This document shows positions 1 through 10,078 of a stretch of DNA of 64,000 nt, in pieces. The position numbers and the translations under genes are program-made. A model generated the notes under the pieces. The model ran no database searches. It saw nothing but the letters and a program-made list of their open reading frames with translations, and was not told the origin of the DNA. Position 1 is the first letter of the stretch; the number at the start of each line of letters is the position of its first letter. The DNA is from Caulobacter sp. FWC2 (GTDB lineage: Bacteria > Pseudomonadota > Alphaproteobacteria > Caulobacterales > Caulobacteraceae). The stretch spans positions 201,332-265,331 of the forward strand of contig NZ_PEBF01000002.1 in the NCBI RefSeq assembly GCF_002742625.1, in the 5' to 3' direction.

Positions 1-1
1 C

Positions 2-625
2 AAACTCACTGCCCCGCCGCCGTCGGCGCTGCGTGAGATCATCACGTCTTTCGGCCTCAGTCCGACCATCATCAGGCGTTGGGAAGAGGCCGGCCTTGTC
101 GCGTTCGAGCGGCAAGGTGGGCGCGTCGTTGTCAACGATACGACGCGAGAGCATTTGGCCACGGTCATCGAACTTCGCGCCGCCGGCTTCTCGGTCAAGG
201 AAATCGCCTGGATCTCCGACACCTTACCGCCGACCATCAAGCAGATGCGTGACGCGCTTGCGGCCCGCCAAGCTCAAACCGTGAGCAAGCCGTCGACCCA
301 GCTCGGGTCGGCGTTTCGCGAGACCATCAAGGCCTTTGGCCTCAGCCTGACCGTCGTCAAGCATTGGGAAAATGCCGGTGTCGTCGCCTTCGCACGCCAA
401 GGCGGACGCGTCGTGGTCGACGACGCCATGCGTGAGAGCCTGGCCATGGTGATCGAGCTTCGGCGCGCCGGCTTCTCGGTCAAGGAGATCACTTGGATTT
501 CCGACACCTTGCCGCCGACCGTTTCGCAGATGCGCCAAGCCCTCCAGGCGCGCCTCGCCCAAAGCGAAGCCGCGCGCGCGCGCTCGATCGCGGGAGCGAT
601 CGTCGCGGGCTGCTCTCGGGGCTAG
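2..625 (+). CDS. Partial protein with two tandem MerR-like DNA-binding units
   Basis: The reading frame enters from the left edge, so the N-terminus is missing; about 207 codons are visible. The protein holds two near-copies of a unit of roughly 75 residues joined by a short linker. Each has a winged-helix-like part (FGLSxTxxxxWExAG then a basic QGGRVVV strand) and a helix ending in the shared string WISDTLPPT. This resembles the N-terminal domain of MerR-family regulators, but no effector domain follows. The copies are also similar at DNA level, pointing to internal duplication. No operator or partner gene is visible. A regulatory role is inference; the repeat is directly seen. Confidence 0.6.
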   Translation, partial: KLTAPPPSALREIITSFGLSPTIIRRWEEAGLVAFERQGGRVVVNDTTREHLATVIELRAAGFSVKEIAWISDTLPPTIKQMRDALAARQAQTVSKPSTQLGSAFRETIKAFGLSLTVVKHWENAGVVAFARQGGRVVVDDAMRESLAMVIELRRAGFSVKEITWISDTLPPTVSQMRQALQARLAQSEAARARSIAGAIVAGCSRG

Positions 626-650
626 CCCCTTCATTTCGCCGGAGTCGACG

Positions 651-1682
651 ATGTTCACCGGAACGCCGCACCCCCGCCATGACTGGACGCTCGCCGAGAC
701 GGAGGCTCTCTTCGACCTCCCTTTCATGGAGCTGGTGTTCCAGGCCGCGAGTGTTCACCGCGCCTGGTTCGACCCGTCGGAAGTGCAGCTGTCGCAGCTG
801 CTGTCGGTCAAGACCGGCGGCTGCGCCGAGAACTGCGGTTATTGCAGCCAGTCGGCCCACTTCAAGACGGGCCTCAAGGCCGAGAAGCTGATGGCCGCCG
901 ACGACGTGGTGGCCAAGGCCCGCGCGGCCCGCGACGGCGGCGCCCAGCGCTTCTGCATGGGCGCGGCCTGGCGGGAGCTGAAGGATCGCGACCTGCCCAA
1001 GCTGGCCTCGATGATCGGCGAGGTGAAGGCCCTGGGCCTGGAGACCTGCGCCACCCTGGGCATGCTGACCGCCGATCAGGCCAAGGCCCTGAAGGACGCC
1101 GGCCTCGACTATTACAACCACAACCTCGACACCGGTCCGGACTACTACAAGGACGTGGTGACCACGCGCACCTACCAGGAGCGCCTCGACACCCTGGCCC
1201 ATGTCCGCGACGCCGGCATGAGCACCTGCTGCGGCGGCATCGTCGGCATGGGCGAGCAGCGCCGCGACCGCGCCGGCCTGCTGCATCAGCTGGCCACCCT
1301 GCCGGCTCATCCCGACAGCCTGCCGATCAACGGCCTGGTGCCGGTCAGCGGCACGCCGCTGGGCGACAAGGTGCTCAGCGAAGGCAAGGCGATCGACGCC
1401 ATCGAGTTCATCCGCACCATCGCCGTCGCCCGCATCGTCTGCCCGAAGTCCATGGTCCGCCTGTCGGCCGGTCGCGAGGGCATGAGCCGCGAGCTGCAGG
1501 CCCTGTGCTTCATGGCCGGCGCCAATTCGATCTTCGTCGGCGGCAAGCTGCTGACCACCCCGCTGCCGGGCCTGGACGAGGACTCAAAGCTGTTCCAGGA
1601 CCTGGACCTGAGGCCGATGCACGCGGCGGGTCCGATGGATCAAGGCCTCCTTGACCTGGAGCTGCTGATGGGGATTGCGTGA
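651..1682 (+). CDS. bioB: Biotin synthase
   Basis: Radical SAM enzyme that inserts sulfur into dethiobiotin in the last step of biotin synthesis; cytosolic. 343 residues, normal length. The CxxxCxxC motif for the catalytic 4Fe-4S cluster is at C58, C62 and C65 ([14 protein letters not shown]), followed by the family strings [20 protein letters not shown] and [10 protein letters not shown], and the conserved RLSAGRE near residue 270. ATG 651 has a GGAG-type ribosome site 8 bases upstream. No other bio gene is adjacent. It is convergent with the Lrp-type gene, 16 bases away. The biotin-dependent carboxylase subunit liuD lies 8 kb downstream, but no functional link is implied. Confidence 0.97.
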   Translation: MFTGTPHPRHDWTLAETEALFDLPFMELVFQAASVHRAWFDPSEVQLSQLLSVKTGGCAENCGYCSQSAHFKTGLKAEKLMAADDVVAKARAARDGGAQRFCMGAAWRELKDRDLPKLASMIGEVKALGLETCATLGMLTADQAKALKDAGLDYYNHNLDTGPDYYKDVVTTRTYQERLDTLAHVRDAGMSTCCGGIVGMGEQRRDRAGLLHQLATLPAHPDSLPINGLVPVSGTPLGDKVLSEGKAIDAIEFIRTIAVARIVCPKSMVRLSAGREGMSRELQALCFMAGANSIFVGGKLLTTPLPGLDEDSKLFQDLDLRPMHAAGPMDQGLLDLELLMGIA

Positions 1683-1698
1683 CCGTAGCGTCGATGGC

Positions 1699-2172
1699 CT
1701 ATCGGATCGGAAGGGCCGTCGTCATCTTAACCGGACCCAAGGACATGGTGGAGTTGATCTCCTGAACGGTCGGAAGGGTCAAAAGCCTGCCAAACGCCAG
1801 TTCGCGGTAGTCCTCGACATCCCGCGTGACGATCCGCAGCAAGAAGTCGAACGGTCCCATCGTGGGATGGACCTCCATCACTTCGGGGATGCGCGACACC
1901 GCCTCGATGAACTCGTTGAGATTGCTCTGGCCGTGGGCGGAGAGCTTTACGTTGGCGAAGATGTTCGTGCGCAGGCCGAGCCTTTCCGCGGAAAGGCGGG
2001 TGACCTGATCGACGATATAGCCTTCCTCCTTCAAACGGGTGAGGCGGCGCCAGCAGGGCGATTGCGACATGCCCACATGCTCGGCCAGCTCCGCTGTGGT
2101 CATCGGCGGATTGCGCTGGATGGTGTCCAGAATTTTCAGATCGGTTTCATCGAGGTCGTTCAGAAAGGCCAT
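1699..2172 (-). CDS. Lrp/AsnC-family regulator, probable BkdR-type
   Basis: 157 residues from ATG 2172; a TTG at 2193 would add seven residues. An N-terminal helix-turn-helix (DLKILDTIQRNPPMTTAELA onward) is followed by the RAM/AsnC ligand-binding domain that assembles dimers into octamers in this family. It is transcribed away from the branched-chain oxoacid dehydrogenase operon. That is the arrangement of BkdR, the Lrp-like activator of the bkd operon in Pseudomonas putida, so control of that operon by branched-chain amino acids is a well-supported inference. Its 3' end faces bioB. Confidence 0.88.
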   Translation of the reverse strand: MAFLNDLDETDLKILDTIQRNPPMTTAELAEHVGMSQSPCWRRLTRLKEEGYIVDQVTRLSAERLGLRTNIFANVKLSAHGQSNLNEFIEAVSRIPEVMEVHPTMGPFDFLLRIVTRDVEDYRELAFGRLLTLPTVQEINSTMSLGPVKMTTALPIR

Positions 2173-2281
2173 GAGAATCTCGCGGCTAGGCAATCATCGT
2201 TCGACGTCATTGATCCAATCTTGTGGCGAGTTTCGCAATACGAAGCGGAAAAAATGCTCGATCGCGCATCCGCCAATGCGT

Positions 2282-2310
2282 TTGGGTCGACATATCGTTC
2301 CAAATAGATA
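2282..2310 (+). promoter_or_regulatory. Candidate promoter of the bkd-liu operon
   Basis: TTGGGT (2282-2287), a 17-base spacer, then TAGATA (2305-2310), in the AT-richer gap between the Lrp-type gene and bkdA1. It predicts a start near 2317 and a leader of about 48 bases. The Lrp-type regulator probably binds in this gap, but no clear palindrome is seen. Confidence 0.45.
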
Positions 2311-2364
2311 ATCCAATTTCTGACATCAGAAGGCAGATTGGGGCACCTCATTCAGTGGCCCGTC

Positions 2365-3594
2365 ATGAAAAATCGCCCCACGCTCCGCCTACACATCCCA
2401 GAACCGGCCGCCCGGCCTGGCGATGCGCCCTCGTTCGATCGTGCGCTGATCCCGTCGGCCGGAGCCACGCGACGGCCCGAGACCAACGCTCTCGAAGCGG
2501 AGATGCGCGATCTGCCCTTCGGCTTGGTTCGTGTCCTCGACGATGCGGGCGAGGCCACGGGGCCCTGGAATCCCAATCTCTCGACGAGCACGCTACTGGC
2601 GGGACTTCGCGCCATGCTGCTGACGCGTGTGTTCGACGAGCGACTGTTTCGCGCGCATCGTCAGGGCAAGACCAGCTTCTACATGAAGTCGACCGGGGAG
2701 GAGGCGATCGGTGCGGCGCAGTCCTTGTTCCTGGACCGTGACGACATGTGTTTCCCGACCTATCGCGTGCTCAGCTGGTTGATGGCGCGCAACTACCCGC
2801 TGATCGATCTGTGCAATCAGATCTTCTCCAACGAGAAGGATCCGCTGAAGGGGCGCCAGCTTCCGATCCTCTATTCGGCGCGGAAATACGGGTTCTATTC
2901 CCTGTCAGGCAATGTCGGCAGCCGCTTTGGTCACGCCGTCGGCTGGGCCATGGCCTCGGCGTTCAAGGGCGGCGATTCCATCGCGCTGGCCTATATCGGC
3001 GAAGGCACAACGGCCGAAGGCGACTTCCATGAGGCCCTGACCTTCGCCAGTGTCTACAAGGCGCCGGTCATCCTGTGCGTGACCAACAACCAATGGGCTA
3101 TCTCCAGTTTTTCGGGCATCGCCGGGGCCAATGAAACCACCTTCGCGGCCAAGGCGCTTGCCTATGGCCTGCCGGGGCTTCGGGTCGACGGCAACGACTT
3201 TCTGGCCATCTGGGCGGCCACTGAATGGGCGGCCGAACGGGCGCGCCAGAACCTCGGCGCCACGCTGATCGAGCTCTACACCTATCGCGCGTCTGGCCAT
3301 TCGACCTCGGACGATCCGACCAAATATCGACCGGCCGACGAAGCCGAGGCCTGGCCTCTGGGAGACCCGCTCGACCGCCTGAAGACGCACCTCATCGCGC
3401 TCGGCGCCTGGGACGAGGAGCGCCACGCGGCCCTGGCGGCCGAACTGGACGCCGAGGTGCGCGCAGCGGTCAAGGAGGCAGAGGCGGTCGGCACGCTCGG
3501 CAAGTCCAAGCCGAGCGTGAAGGAAATGTTCGAGGGCGTCTTCAAGGACCCCGACTGGCGCGTCACTGAACAGCGCCGCGAGCTGGGGATCTGA
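2365..3594 (+). CDS. bkdA1: Branched-chain 2-oxoacid dehydrogenase E1 alpha subunit
   Basis: Thiamine-diphosphate-dependent E1 alpha, which decarboxylates the 2-oxoacids of Leu, Ile and Val. ATG 2365 is chosen (409 residues) because the N-terminus LRLHIPEPAARPGD matches the bacterial BkdA1 start; a TTG at 2338 is possible. Residues around GNVGSRFGHAVGWAMASAFKG and GEGTTAEGDFHEALTFASVY form the ThDP/Mg site, and YRASGHSTSDDPTKYRP is the phosphorylation-loop region of the E1 alpha family. First gene of a compact operon, with 4 bases before bkdA2. Confidence 0.95.
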   Translation: MKNRPTLRLHIPEPAARPGDAPSFDRALIPSAGATRRPETNALEAEMRDLPFGLVRVLDDAGEATGPWNPNLSTSTLLAGLRAMLLTRVFDERLFRAHRQGKTSFYMKSTGEEAIGAAQSLFLDRDDMCFPTYRVLSWLMARNYPLIDLCNQIFSNEKDPLKGRQLPILYSARKYGFYSLSGNVGSRFGHAVGWAMASAFKGGDSIALAYIGEGTTAEGDFHEALTFASVYKAPVILCVTNNQWAISSFSGIAGANETTFAAKALAYGLPGLRVDGNDFLAIWAATEWAAERARQNLGATLIELYTYRASGHSTSDDPTKYRPADEAEAWPLGDPLDRLKTHLIALGAWDEERHAALAAELDAEVRAAVKEAEAVGTLGKSKPSVKEMFEGVFKDPDWRVTEQRRELGI

Positions 3595-3598
3595 CGCC

Positions 3599-4612
3599 AT
3601 GCCCACCATGAATATGATCCAGGCGCTGAACTCCGCGCTCGACGTCGTCCTGACCGAGGACCCCGACACCCTGATCTTTGGCGAGGACGTCGGCTATTTC
3701 GGTGGCGTGTTTCGCGTCACCGACGGGCTTCAGAAGAAGCACGGCCTGACCCGCTGCTTTGACGCCCCGATATCCGAAGGCGGCATCGTCGCCGCGGCGA
3801 TCGGCATGGGGGCCTATGGCTTGCGCCCAATCCCCGAAATTCAATTCGCCGACTACATTCTACCAGCCTTCGATCAGCTAGTGTCGGAAGCCGCGCGCCT
3901 GCGCTATCGTTCGAATGGCGAATTTTGGGCTCCGATCACGGTGCGCTCGCCGTATGGCGGCGGGATCTTTGGCGGCCAGACCCACAGCCAGTCGCCCGAA
4001 GCGATCTTCGCCCATATTACCGGCCTGAAGACCGTCATCCCGTCCAATCCCTACGACGCCAAGGGTCTTTTGATCGCATCGATCGAGGACGATGATCCGG
4101 TGATCTTCCTGGAGCCGAAGAGGCTCTACAACGGACCATTCGACGGACGTCACGACCAGGCGCTGAAGACCTGGGCCGGCGATCCGAAGGCCGAGGTCCC
4201 CGCCGAACGCTACACCGTGCCACTCGGCAAGGCCGCGATCGTGCGCGAGGGACGCGAGGCCACCGTGTTGGCTTATGGCACGATGGTCCACGTCGCCTTG
4301 GCCGGGATCGAAGACAGCGGCGTGGACGCCGAACTGATCGACTTGCGCTCCATCGTGCCGCTCGACGTTGAGGCGATCGTGGCCTCGGTCAAGAAGACCG
4401 GACGATGTGTCATCCTTCACGAGGCCTCGCGGTTCGGGGGCTTCGGCGGAGAGCTGTCGGCCCTGGTTCAGGAGCGCTGCTTCTACCACCTCAAGAGCGC
4501 CGTGCGCCGGGTCGCGGGTTGGGACACGCCTTATCCGCACGCGTTCGAGTGGGACTATTTCCCGGGACCGGCGCGACTGGCCGCGGCGCTCAAAAGCGCG
4601 ATGGAGGACTAG
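3599..4612 (+). CDS. bkdA2: Branched-chain 2-oxoacid dehydrogenase E1 beta subunit
   Basis: 337 residues, the normal size. The transketolase pyrimidine-binding domain comes first (LIFGEDVGYFGGVFRVTDGL, FDAPISEGGIVAAAIGMG), with the cofactor-activating glutamate in the second string. The C-terminal transketolase domain follows (VLAYGTMVHVAL, ELIDLRSIVPLD, LHEASRFGGFGGEL). It forms the alpha2-beta2 E1 with BkdA1. It lies 4 bases after bkdA1 and 3 bases before bkdB, so it is co-transcribed with them. Confidence 0.95.
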   Translation: MPTMNMIQALNSALDVVLTEDPDTLIFGEDVGYFGGVFRVTDGLQKKHGLTRCFDAPISEGGIVAAAIGMGAYGLRPIPEIQFADYILPAFDQLVSEAARLRYRSNGEFWAPITVRSPYGGGIFGGQTHSQSPEAIFAHITGLKTVIPSNPYDAKGLLIASIEDDDPVIFLEPKRLYNGPFDGRHDQALKTWAGDPKAEVPAERYTVPLGKAAIVREGREATVLAYGTMVHVALAGIEDSGVDAELIDLRSIVPLDVEAIVASVKKTGRCVILHEASRFGGFGGELSALVQERCFYHLKSAVRRVAGWDTPYPHAFEWDYFPGPARLAAALKSAMED

Positions 4613-4615
4613 GCC

Positions 4616-5872
4616 ATGGGGCGCTATCTGTTCCGCTTGCCCGATATCGGCGAAGGCGTCGCCGAGGCCGAGATCGTCGCCTTGCTCGTCAAGATCGGGG
4701 ACAAGGTCGAGGAAGACCAGAACGTGGCCGAGGTGATGACCGACAAGGCCACGGTCGAACTAAGCTCGCCCGTCGCGGGCGTTGTAACCGCCGTTCATGG
4801 CGACATTGGCGGCATGATGCCCGTCGGCGCCGTACTGATCGAATTCGACAGCGAGGCAGGCGAGGCTGAGCCTATCGCCGTTCCAGCGGCTTCTCCCGCC
4901 GCGCCGGTTTCCGCCAAGGCGAGCGCGCCGTCCGCCCCCGAACCCACGCGGACCGCGCCGGTTGCGCCGCCGCGTCCGGCCGCTTCGTCCGGCCGCCCGG
5001 CTGGAGAGGCGCCGCTTGCCGCGCCCTCGACCCGCCGGCGCGCGCTCGATCTGGGCGTGACGCTCGCCCAAGTGCCTGGCAGCGGCCCTGGCGGCCGGAT
5101 CACGCCCGACGATCTGGACGCCTTCCTGGCGTCCGATGGAAAGAGCGTCGGCGCCTCGGGTCTGGTTGCCCGCACCGGCGTCCAGGACACGCGTATCATC
5201 GGTCTGCGCCGCAAGATCGCTGAGAAGATGCAAGAGGCCAAGCGCCGCATTCCGCACATCAACTATGTCGAGGAATGCGACCTGACGGAGCTGGAGGCGC
5301 TGCGGCTCGACCTCAACGAACACCGCGCTGAAGATCAGCCCAAGCTGACGCTGTTGCCGTTCATCATGCGAGCGATGGTCAAGGCATTGCCGGATTTTCC
5401 TCAGGTCAACGCGCTCTATGACGACGATAACGGCGTGCTGCGCGCTCACCAGGGCGTGCACATCGGCATCGCCACCCAGACGCCGAACGGCCTGATTGTT
5501 CCGGTCGTGCGCCACGCCGAAGCGCGAGACCTTTGGGATTGCGCCCGTGAGGTCGCCCGGTTGGCCAAGGCCGTCCGCGACGGCTCGGCGTCGCGCGACG
5601 AGCTCTCTGGATCGACCATCACGCTCACCAGCATGGGACCCCTGGGCGGCATCGTCTCGACGCCGGTCATCAACCATCCCGAGGTCGCCATCCTCAATCC
5701 CAACAAGCTGGTGGATCGACCGATGGTTCAAGGCTCGTTCGTCACCATCCGCAAGATGATGAACCTCTCCTCGGCCTTCGATCACCGCATCGTCGACGGC
5801 TACGACGCCGCCCTGTTCGTCCAGCGCGTGAAGCGGCTGCTCGAACATCCCGCCCTGATCTTCATGGACTGA
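4616..5872 (+). CDS. bkdB: Branched-chain 2-oxoacid dehydrogenase E2, dihydrolipoyl acyltransferase
   Basis: 418 residues in three parts: one lipoyl domain (residues 1-80, lipoyl lysine K44 in VMTDKATVELSSP), an Ala/Pro linker with the small E1/E3-binding domain (about 135-175, RRRALDLGVTLAQVPGSGPGGRI), and the catalytic domain (about 195-418) with the DHRIVDGYDA motif, His390 and Asp394. It transfers the branched acyl group to CoA and forms the core of the complex. It sits between E1 beta and E3. Confidence 0.96.
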   Translation: MGRYLFRLPDIGEGVAEAEIVALLVKIGDKVEEDQNVAEVMTDKATVELSSPVAGVVTAVHGDIGGMMPVGAVLIEFDSEAGEAEPIAVPAASPAAPVSAKASAPSAPEPTRTAPVAPPRPAASSGRPAGEAPLAAPSTRRRALDLGVTLAQVPGSGPGGRITPDDLDAFLASDGKSVGASGLVARTGVQDTRIIGLRRKIAEKMQEAKRRIPHINYVEECDLTELEALRLDLNEHRAEDQPKLTLLPFIMRAMVKALPDFPQVNALYDDDNGVLRAHQGVHIGIATQTPNGLIVPVVRHAEARDLWDCAREVARLAKAVRDGSASRDELSGSTITLTSMGPLGGIVSTPVINHPEVAILNPNKLVDRPMVQGSFVTIRKMMNLSSAFDHRIVDGYDAALFVQRVKRLLEHPALIFMD

Positions 5873-5876
5873 TGCG

Positions 5877-7280
5877 ATGACCGAGACTCTCAGACCCAAG
5901 GTCCTGGTCATCGGCGGCGGCCCGGGCGGCTACGTGGCGGCCATCCGCGCCGGCCAGCTGGGGCTGGACACGGTGCTCGTCGAAAGCGGTCGGTTGGGCG
6001 GCACCTGCCTGACGCGGGGCTGCATTCCGTCCAAGGCCCTGATCCATGCGGCCGGTCTCTATGAAGAGGCGGTAATGGCGAGCGCCGAGACGGGGAGGTT
6101 CGGCATTCACTTGAATCAGGCGCCGACCTTGCGGTTCGAGGAGACCGTCGGGTGGAAGGACGCGATCGTTGATCGGCTCAGCGGCGGCGTCGGCGGATTG
6201 CTGCGCAAGGCCAAGGTGAAGTCCGTGGTCGGTTGGGCGAGTTTCTCCGACGCCAAGACCTGCACCGTCGAAACCCCCGAAGGGCCGGTCACGATCCGGC
6301 CGGAGCACGTGATCCTGGCGACCGGTGCGACCGCCGTCGAGCTGCCGTTCCTGCCCTTTGGGGGCCGGGTGATCTCCTCGACCGAGGCGCTGTCGCTGCC
6401 CGAGGTCCCAGCGACCCTGGCCGTGGTCGGGGGCGGCTATATCGGCCTGGAACTGGGGATCGCGTTCGCCAAGCTGGGCTCGAAGGTCACGATCATCGAG
6501 GCAATGGATCGGCTCCTACCTCTCTACGACGCCCAGTTGACTGCGCCCGTGGCGCGTTGGCTCGAAAAGCATGGCGTCACGGTCTATCTCGGCGCGAAGG
6601 CCCTGGGTCAGGACCAGGAGGGCCTGCTGATCCAGACGGCGGGGGGCGAGCGCCAACTGGTCGTGCCGGCCGAGCGCATCCTCGTGACCGTGGGCCGCAA
6701 GCCCCAAACCGAGGGCTGGGGGCTCGACCAAATGGCGCTGGCGATGGACGGGCCATTCGTAAGGGTCGATGAGCGCTGTGCGACGTCCACCACCAACGTC
6801 TGGGCGATCGGCGATTTGGTCGGGGAGCCCATGTTGGCCCACAAGGCGTCAGCCCAGGGCGAGATGGTCGCCGAGATCATCGCGGGCCGCCGGCGCCGGT
6901 TCGAACCGGTCGCCATCGCGGCGGTGTGTTTCACCGAGCCGGAGATCGTCAGCGTTGGGCTGACGCCCGATCAGGCTCCTGAAGGCGTCGAGACCGTCGT
7001 GGGTCAATTCCCGTTCCAGGCCAATGGCCGCGCGCTGTCGATGCAGGCTGGGGACGATGGCGGCTTTGTTCGGATCCTGGCGCGCAAGTCCGATCATCGG
7101 ATCCTCGGCATTCAGGCCGTCGGCCGCCACTGTTCGGAATTGGCCGGGGAGTTCGCCACCCTGATGGAAGTGGGCGGCGTCCTGGAGGACGTCGCCGGCG
7201 TCATCCATGTCCATCCCACCCTGGGCGAGGCCATCCACGAGAGCGCCCTTAAGGCGCTCGGTCACGCCATTCACATTTGA
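5877..7280 (+). CDS. lpdV: Dihydrolipoyl dehydrogenase (E3) of the branched-chain complex
   Basis: 467-residue flavoprotein that reoxidises the E2 lipoyl group with NAD+. It has the FAD-binding GGGPGG near residue 13, the redox disulfide C44/C49 ([15 protein letters not shown], with TR where many E3s have NV), the second Rossmann motif [12 protein letters not shown] for NAD, and the C-terminal His-Glu region [15 protein letters not shown] 5877 overlaps nothing and follows bkdB by 4 bases. It is the dedicated E3 of this operon. Confidence 0.95.
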   Translation: MTETLRPKVLVIGGGPGGYVAAIRAGQLGLDTVLVESGRLGGTCLTRGCIPSKALIHAAGLYEEAVMASAETGRFGIHLNQAPTLRFEETVGWKDAIVDRLSGGVGGLLRKAKVKSVVGWASFSDAKTCTVETPEGPVTIRPEHVILATGATAVELPFLPFGGRVISSTEALSLPEVPATLAVVGGGYIGLELGIAFAKLGSKVTIIEAMDRLLPLYDAQLTAPVARWLEKHGVTVYLGAKALGQDQEGLLIQTAGGERQLVVPAERILVTVGRKPQTEGWGLDQMALAMDGPFVRVDERCATSTTNVWAIGDLVGEPMLAHKASAQGEMVAEIIAGRRRRFEPVAIAAVCFTEPEIVSVGLTPDQAPEGVETVVGQFPFQANGRALSMQAGDDGGFVRILARKSDHRILGIQAVGRHCSELAGEFATLMEVGGVLEDVAGVIHVHPTLGEAIHESALKALGHAIHI

Positions 7281-7296
7281 CGCCCGGAACCTGATC

Positions 7297-8460
7297 ATGA
7301 GCATTCCCTTCGCGCCCCAGTCGATGGAGTTCGGTTTGGGCGAAACCGTCGATATGATCCGCGATACGACCGCGCGCTGGGCCGCCGACCGGCTGGCGCC
7401 GCGCGCCGCCGAGATCGACGAAACCAACACCTTCGCGCGCGACCTGTGGCCCGAGATGGGCGCGCTGGGCCTGCATGGCGTCACGGTCGAGGAAGAGTTC
7501 GGCGGCCTGGGCCTAGGCTATCTCGAGCACGTCGTGGCCATGGAGGAAGTGTCGCGCGCCTCGGCCTCGATCGGACTGAGCTACGGCGCTCACTCCAATC
7601 TCTGCGTCAATCAGATTCGGCGCTGGGGCACGCCCGAACAGAAGCGCAGATACCTGCCCAAGCTGATTTCAGGCGAACACCTTGGATCGCTGGCCATGTC
7701 GGAGGCCGGTTCGGGATCGGACGTCATGTCCATGCGGACGCGAGCCGAGAAGAGGGGCGACCGCTACGTGCTGAACGGCACGAAATTCTGGATCACCAAT
7801 TCTCCGACCGCGGACACCCTGGTCGTCTATGTGCGCACGGGGGAGGGGAGCGGTGGCGTCACGACCTTCCTGATCGAGAAGGGGATGAAGGGCTTCAGCG
7901 TTTCCAAGAAGCTCGACAAGATGGGCATGCGCGGGTCGGACACCGCCGAGCTGGTGTTTGAGGACTGCGAGGTCCCGGAGGAAAACGTCATGGGTCCCGT
8001 CGGCGGCGGGGCGGGGATCTTGATGAGCGGCCTCGACTACGAGCGTACGGTCCTGTCCGGCGGCCCGCTCGGTATCATGCAGGCGGCCCTCGACGTGGTC
8101 CTGCCCTACATCCGCGAAAGAAGGCAATTCGGCAAGGCGATCGGTTCATTCCAGCTGATGCAGGCCAAGGTCGCCGACATGTACGTCGCCCTAAACTCGG
8201 CCCGAGCCTACGTCTATGCGGTGGCGCGGGCCTGCGACGCGGGCAAGACCACGCGCTTCGACGCGGCGGGGGCGATTTTGCTGGCTTCGGAGAACGCCGT
8301 GAAGGTCAGCCTGGAGGCTGTGCAGGCTTTGGGCGGCGCCGGCTACACTAAGGAGTGGCCCGTCGAACGGCTCGTTCGGGACGCGAAGCTCTATGACATC
8401 GGCGCCGGCACCAACGAGATTCGCCGTTTCCTGATCGGCCGGGAGCTGCTGGGCTCGTGA
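7297..8460 (+). CDS. liuA: Isovaleryl-CoA dehydrogenase
   Basis: 387 residues from ATG 7297. Upstream in-frame starts inside lpdV are rejected because [16 protein letters not shown] starts where the family does. FAD-dependent acyl-CoA dehydrogenase with the catalytic base at E249 in [18 protein letters not shown]; this position is diagnostic of isovaleryl-CoA dehydrogenases rather than short- or medium-chain enzymes. Other family strings are [19 protein letters not shown] and [17 protein letters not shown]. It makes 3-methylcrotonyl-CoA for the carboxylase encoded next. Its stop overlaps the GTG start of liuB. Confidence 0.95.
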   Translation: MSIPFAPQSMEFGLGETVDMIRDTTARWAADRLAPRAAEIDETNTFARDLWPEMGALGLHGVTVEEEFGGLGLGYLEHVVAMEEVSRASASIGLSYGAHSNLCVNQIRRWGTPEQKRRYLPKLISGEHLGSLAMSEAGSGSDVMSMRTRAEKRGDRYVLNGTKFWITNSPTADTLVVYVRTGEGSGGVTTFLIEKGMKGFSVSKKLDKMGMRGSDTAELVFEDCEVPEENVMGPVGGGAGILMSGLDYERTVLSGGPLGIMQAALDVVLPYIRERRQFGKAIGSFQLMQAKVADMYVALNSARAYVYAVARACDAGKTTRFDAAGAILLASENAVKVSLEAVQALGGAGYTKEWPVERLVRDAKLYDIGAGTNEIRRFLIGRELLGS

Positions 8461-10073
8461 GCGCGCCGGTCCTGACATCGTCGCTCTCGCCCCAGAGCGA
8501 CACGTTCTTGGCCAATGCGCGCCATAACCGCGCTCTGGTCGACGCCCTCCGCGCCGCTGTCGGCAAGGCAAGCCTGGGCGGAGACGCGCGCGCTCGAGAG
8601 CGCCATGTCTCTCGCGGCAAGCTGCTGCCGCGCGACCGCGTCGATCGGCTCCTGGACCCCGGGTCGCCTTTCCTGGAGATCGGCCAGTTGGCCGCCAACG
8701 GCATGTACGCGACCGCCGCGGACGCCGAAGGCGCGCCAGGCGCTGGGATGATCTGCGGCATTGGCCGAGTGGCGGGGCGCCAGGTGATGATCGTCTGCAA
8801 TGACCCGACCGTGAAGGGCGGCGCCTATTTTCCGATGACGGTGAAGAAGCACCTGCGCGCCCAGGAGATCGCCGAGCAGAACTATCTGCCCTGCGTCTAT
8901 CTGGTCGACAGCGGCGGCGCCAACCTGCCCCATCAGGCCGAAGTGTTCCCCGACCGCGAGCACTTTGGCCGCATCTTCTTCAACCAGGCGAACATGTCCG
9001 CCAAGGGCATCCCGCAGATCGCCTGTGTCATGGGCTCCTGCACCGCCGGCGGCGCCTATGTCCCAGCGATGAGCGACGAAACGGTCATCGTCCGTAACCA
9101 GGGCACCATCTTTCTCGCCGGGCCGCCGCTGGTGAAGGCGGCCACGGGCGAGGTCATCTCGGCCGAGGATTTGGGCGGGGCCGACACCCACGGGCGCAAA
9201 TCCGGCGTCGTCGATCATGTCGCCGACAATGACGAGCACGCCCTGACCATCGTTCGCGACATCGTCTCGACCCTGCCGCCGCAGGCCACGCCGCCGATCA
9301 ACCTTTCGGCCGTACAGCCGCCGAAATACGCGGCCGAGGAGCTTTATGGCGTGACGCCGCAGGATGTGCGCGCCCCCTACGATGTGCGCGAGGTGATCGC
9401 CCGGATCGTCGACGGCTCGGCGTTCCATGAGTTCAAGGCGCTGTACGGCGCGAGCCTGGTCTGCGGCTTCGCCCACATCTGGGGCCTGCCCGTGGCGATC
9501 CTGGCCAACAACGGCGTCCTGTTCTCCGAAAGCGCCCAGAAGGGCGCGCACTTCATCGAGCTGGCCTGTCAGCGCAAAGTCCCGCTGTTGTTCCTGCAGA
9601 ACATCTCGGGCTTCATGGTCGGCGGCAAGTACGAAGCCGAGGGCATTGCCAAGCATGGCGCCAAGCTGGTCACGGCCGTGGCCACGGCCAGCGTGCCGAA
9701 GATCACCGTCCTGATCGGGGGCTCGTTCGGCGCTGGCAATTACGGCATGTGCGGTCGGGCCTACAGTCCGCGTTTCCTGTTCACCTGGCCCAATTCGCGG
9801 ATTTCGGTGATGGGCGGCGAACAGGCCGCCAGCGTGCTGGCCACCGTCCACCGCGACGCGGCCAAGTGGACGCCCGAGGAGGCCGAGGCCTTCAAGGCGC
9901 CGATCCGTCAAAAGTACGAAGACGAGGGCAACCCCTACTACGCGACCGCCCGGCTGTGGGACGACGGCATCATCGACCCGGCTCAAACGCGCGACGTGCT
10001 GGGGCTGGCCTTGGCCGCCACGCTGAACGCGCCCCTGCCCGAACGCCCCGCGTTCGGTGTGTTCCGGATGTGA
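8457..10073 (+). CDS. liuB: Methylcrotonyl-CoA carboxylase, carboxyltransferase (beta) subunit
   Basis: 538 residues, starting at GTG 8457 in a GTGA overlap with liuA. Acetyl-CoA carboxylase-type carboxyltransferase with paired crotonase folds. Typical strings are [72 protein letters not shown] and [20 protein letters not shown]. It transfers carboxybiotin to 3-methylcrotonyl-CoA to give 3-methylglutaconyl-CoA, working with LiuD. Confidence 0.95.
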   Translation: MSAPVLTSSLSPQSDTFLANARHNRALVDALRAAVGKASLGGDARARERHVSRGKLLPRDRVDRLLDPGSPFLEIGQLAANGMYATAADAEGAPGAGMICGIGRVAGRQVMIVCNDPTVKGGAYFPMTVKKHLRAQEIAEQNYLPCVYLVDSGGANLPHQAEVFPDREHFGRIFFNQANMSAKGIPQIACVMGSCTAGGAYVPAMSDETVIVRNQGTIFLAGPPLVKAATGEVISAEDLGGADTHGRKSGVVDHVADNDEHALTIVRDIVSTLPPQATPPINLSAVQPPKYAAEELYGVTPQDVRAPYDVREVIARIVDGSAFHEFKALYGASLVCGFAHIWGLPVAILANNGVLFSESAQKGAHFIELACQRKVPLLFLQNISGFMVGGKYEAEGIAKHGAKLVTAVATASVPKITVLIGGSFGAGNYGMCGRAYSPRFLFTWPNSRISVMGGEQAASVLATVHRDAAKWTPEEAEAFKAPIRQKYEDEGNPYYATARLWDDGIIDPAQTRDVLGLALAATLNAPLPERPAFGVFRM

Positions 10074-10078
10074 CGTCC

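Noticed and set aside
3878..4540. Long antisense open frames opposite the bkd and liu genes, and many others through the window
   Set aside because: They are shadows caused by high GC in third positions; they have Arg/Pro/Ala-rich products without family motifs and lack ribosome sites.
9749..10078. Longer N-terminus of the carboxylase alpha subunit starting inside liuB
   Set aside because: The upstream residues are liuB read in another frame; the family start MIESLLIANRGE is at 10079.
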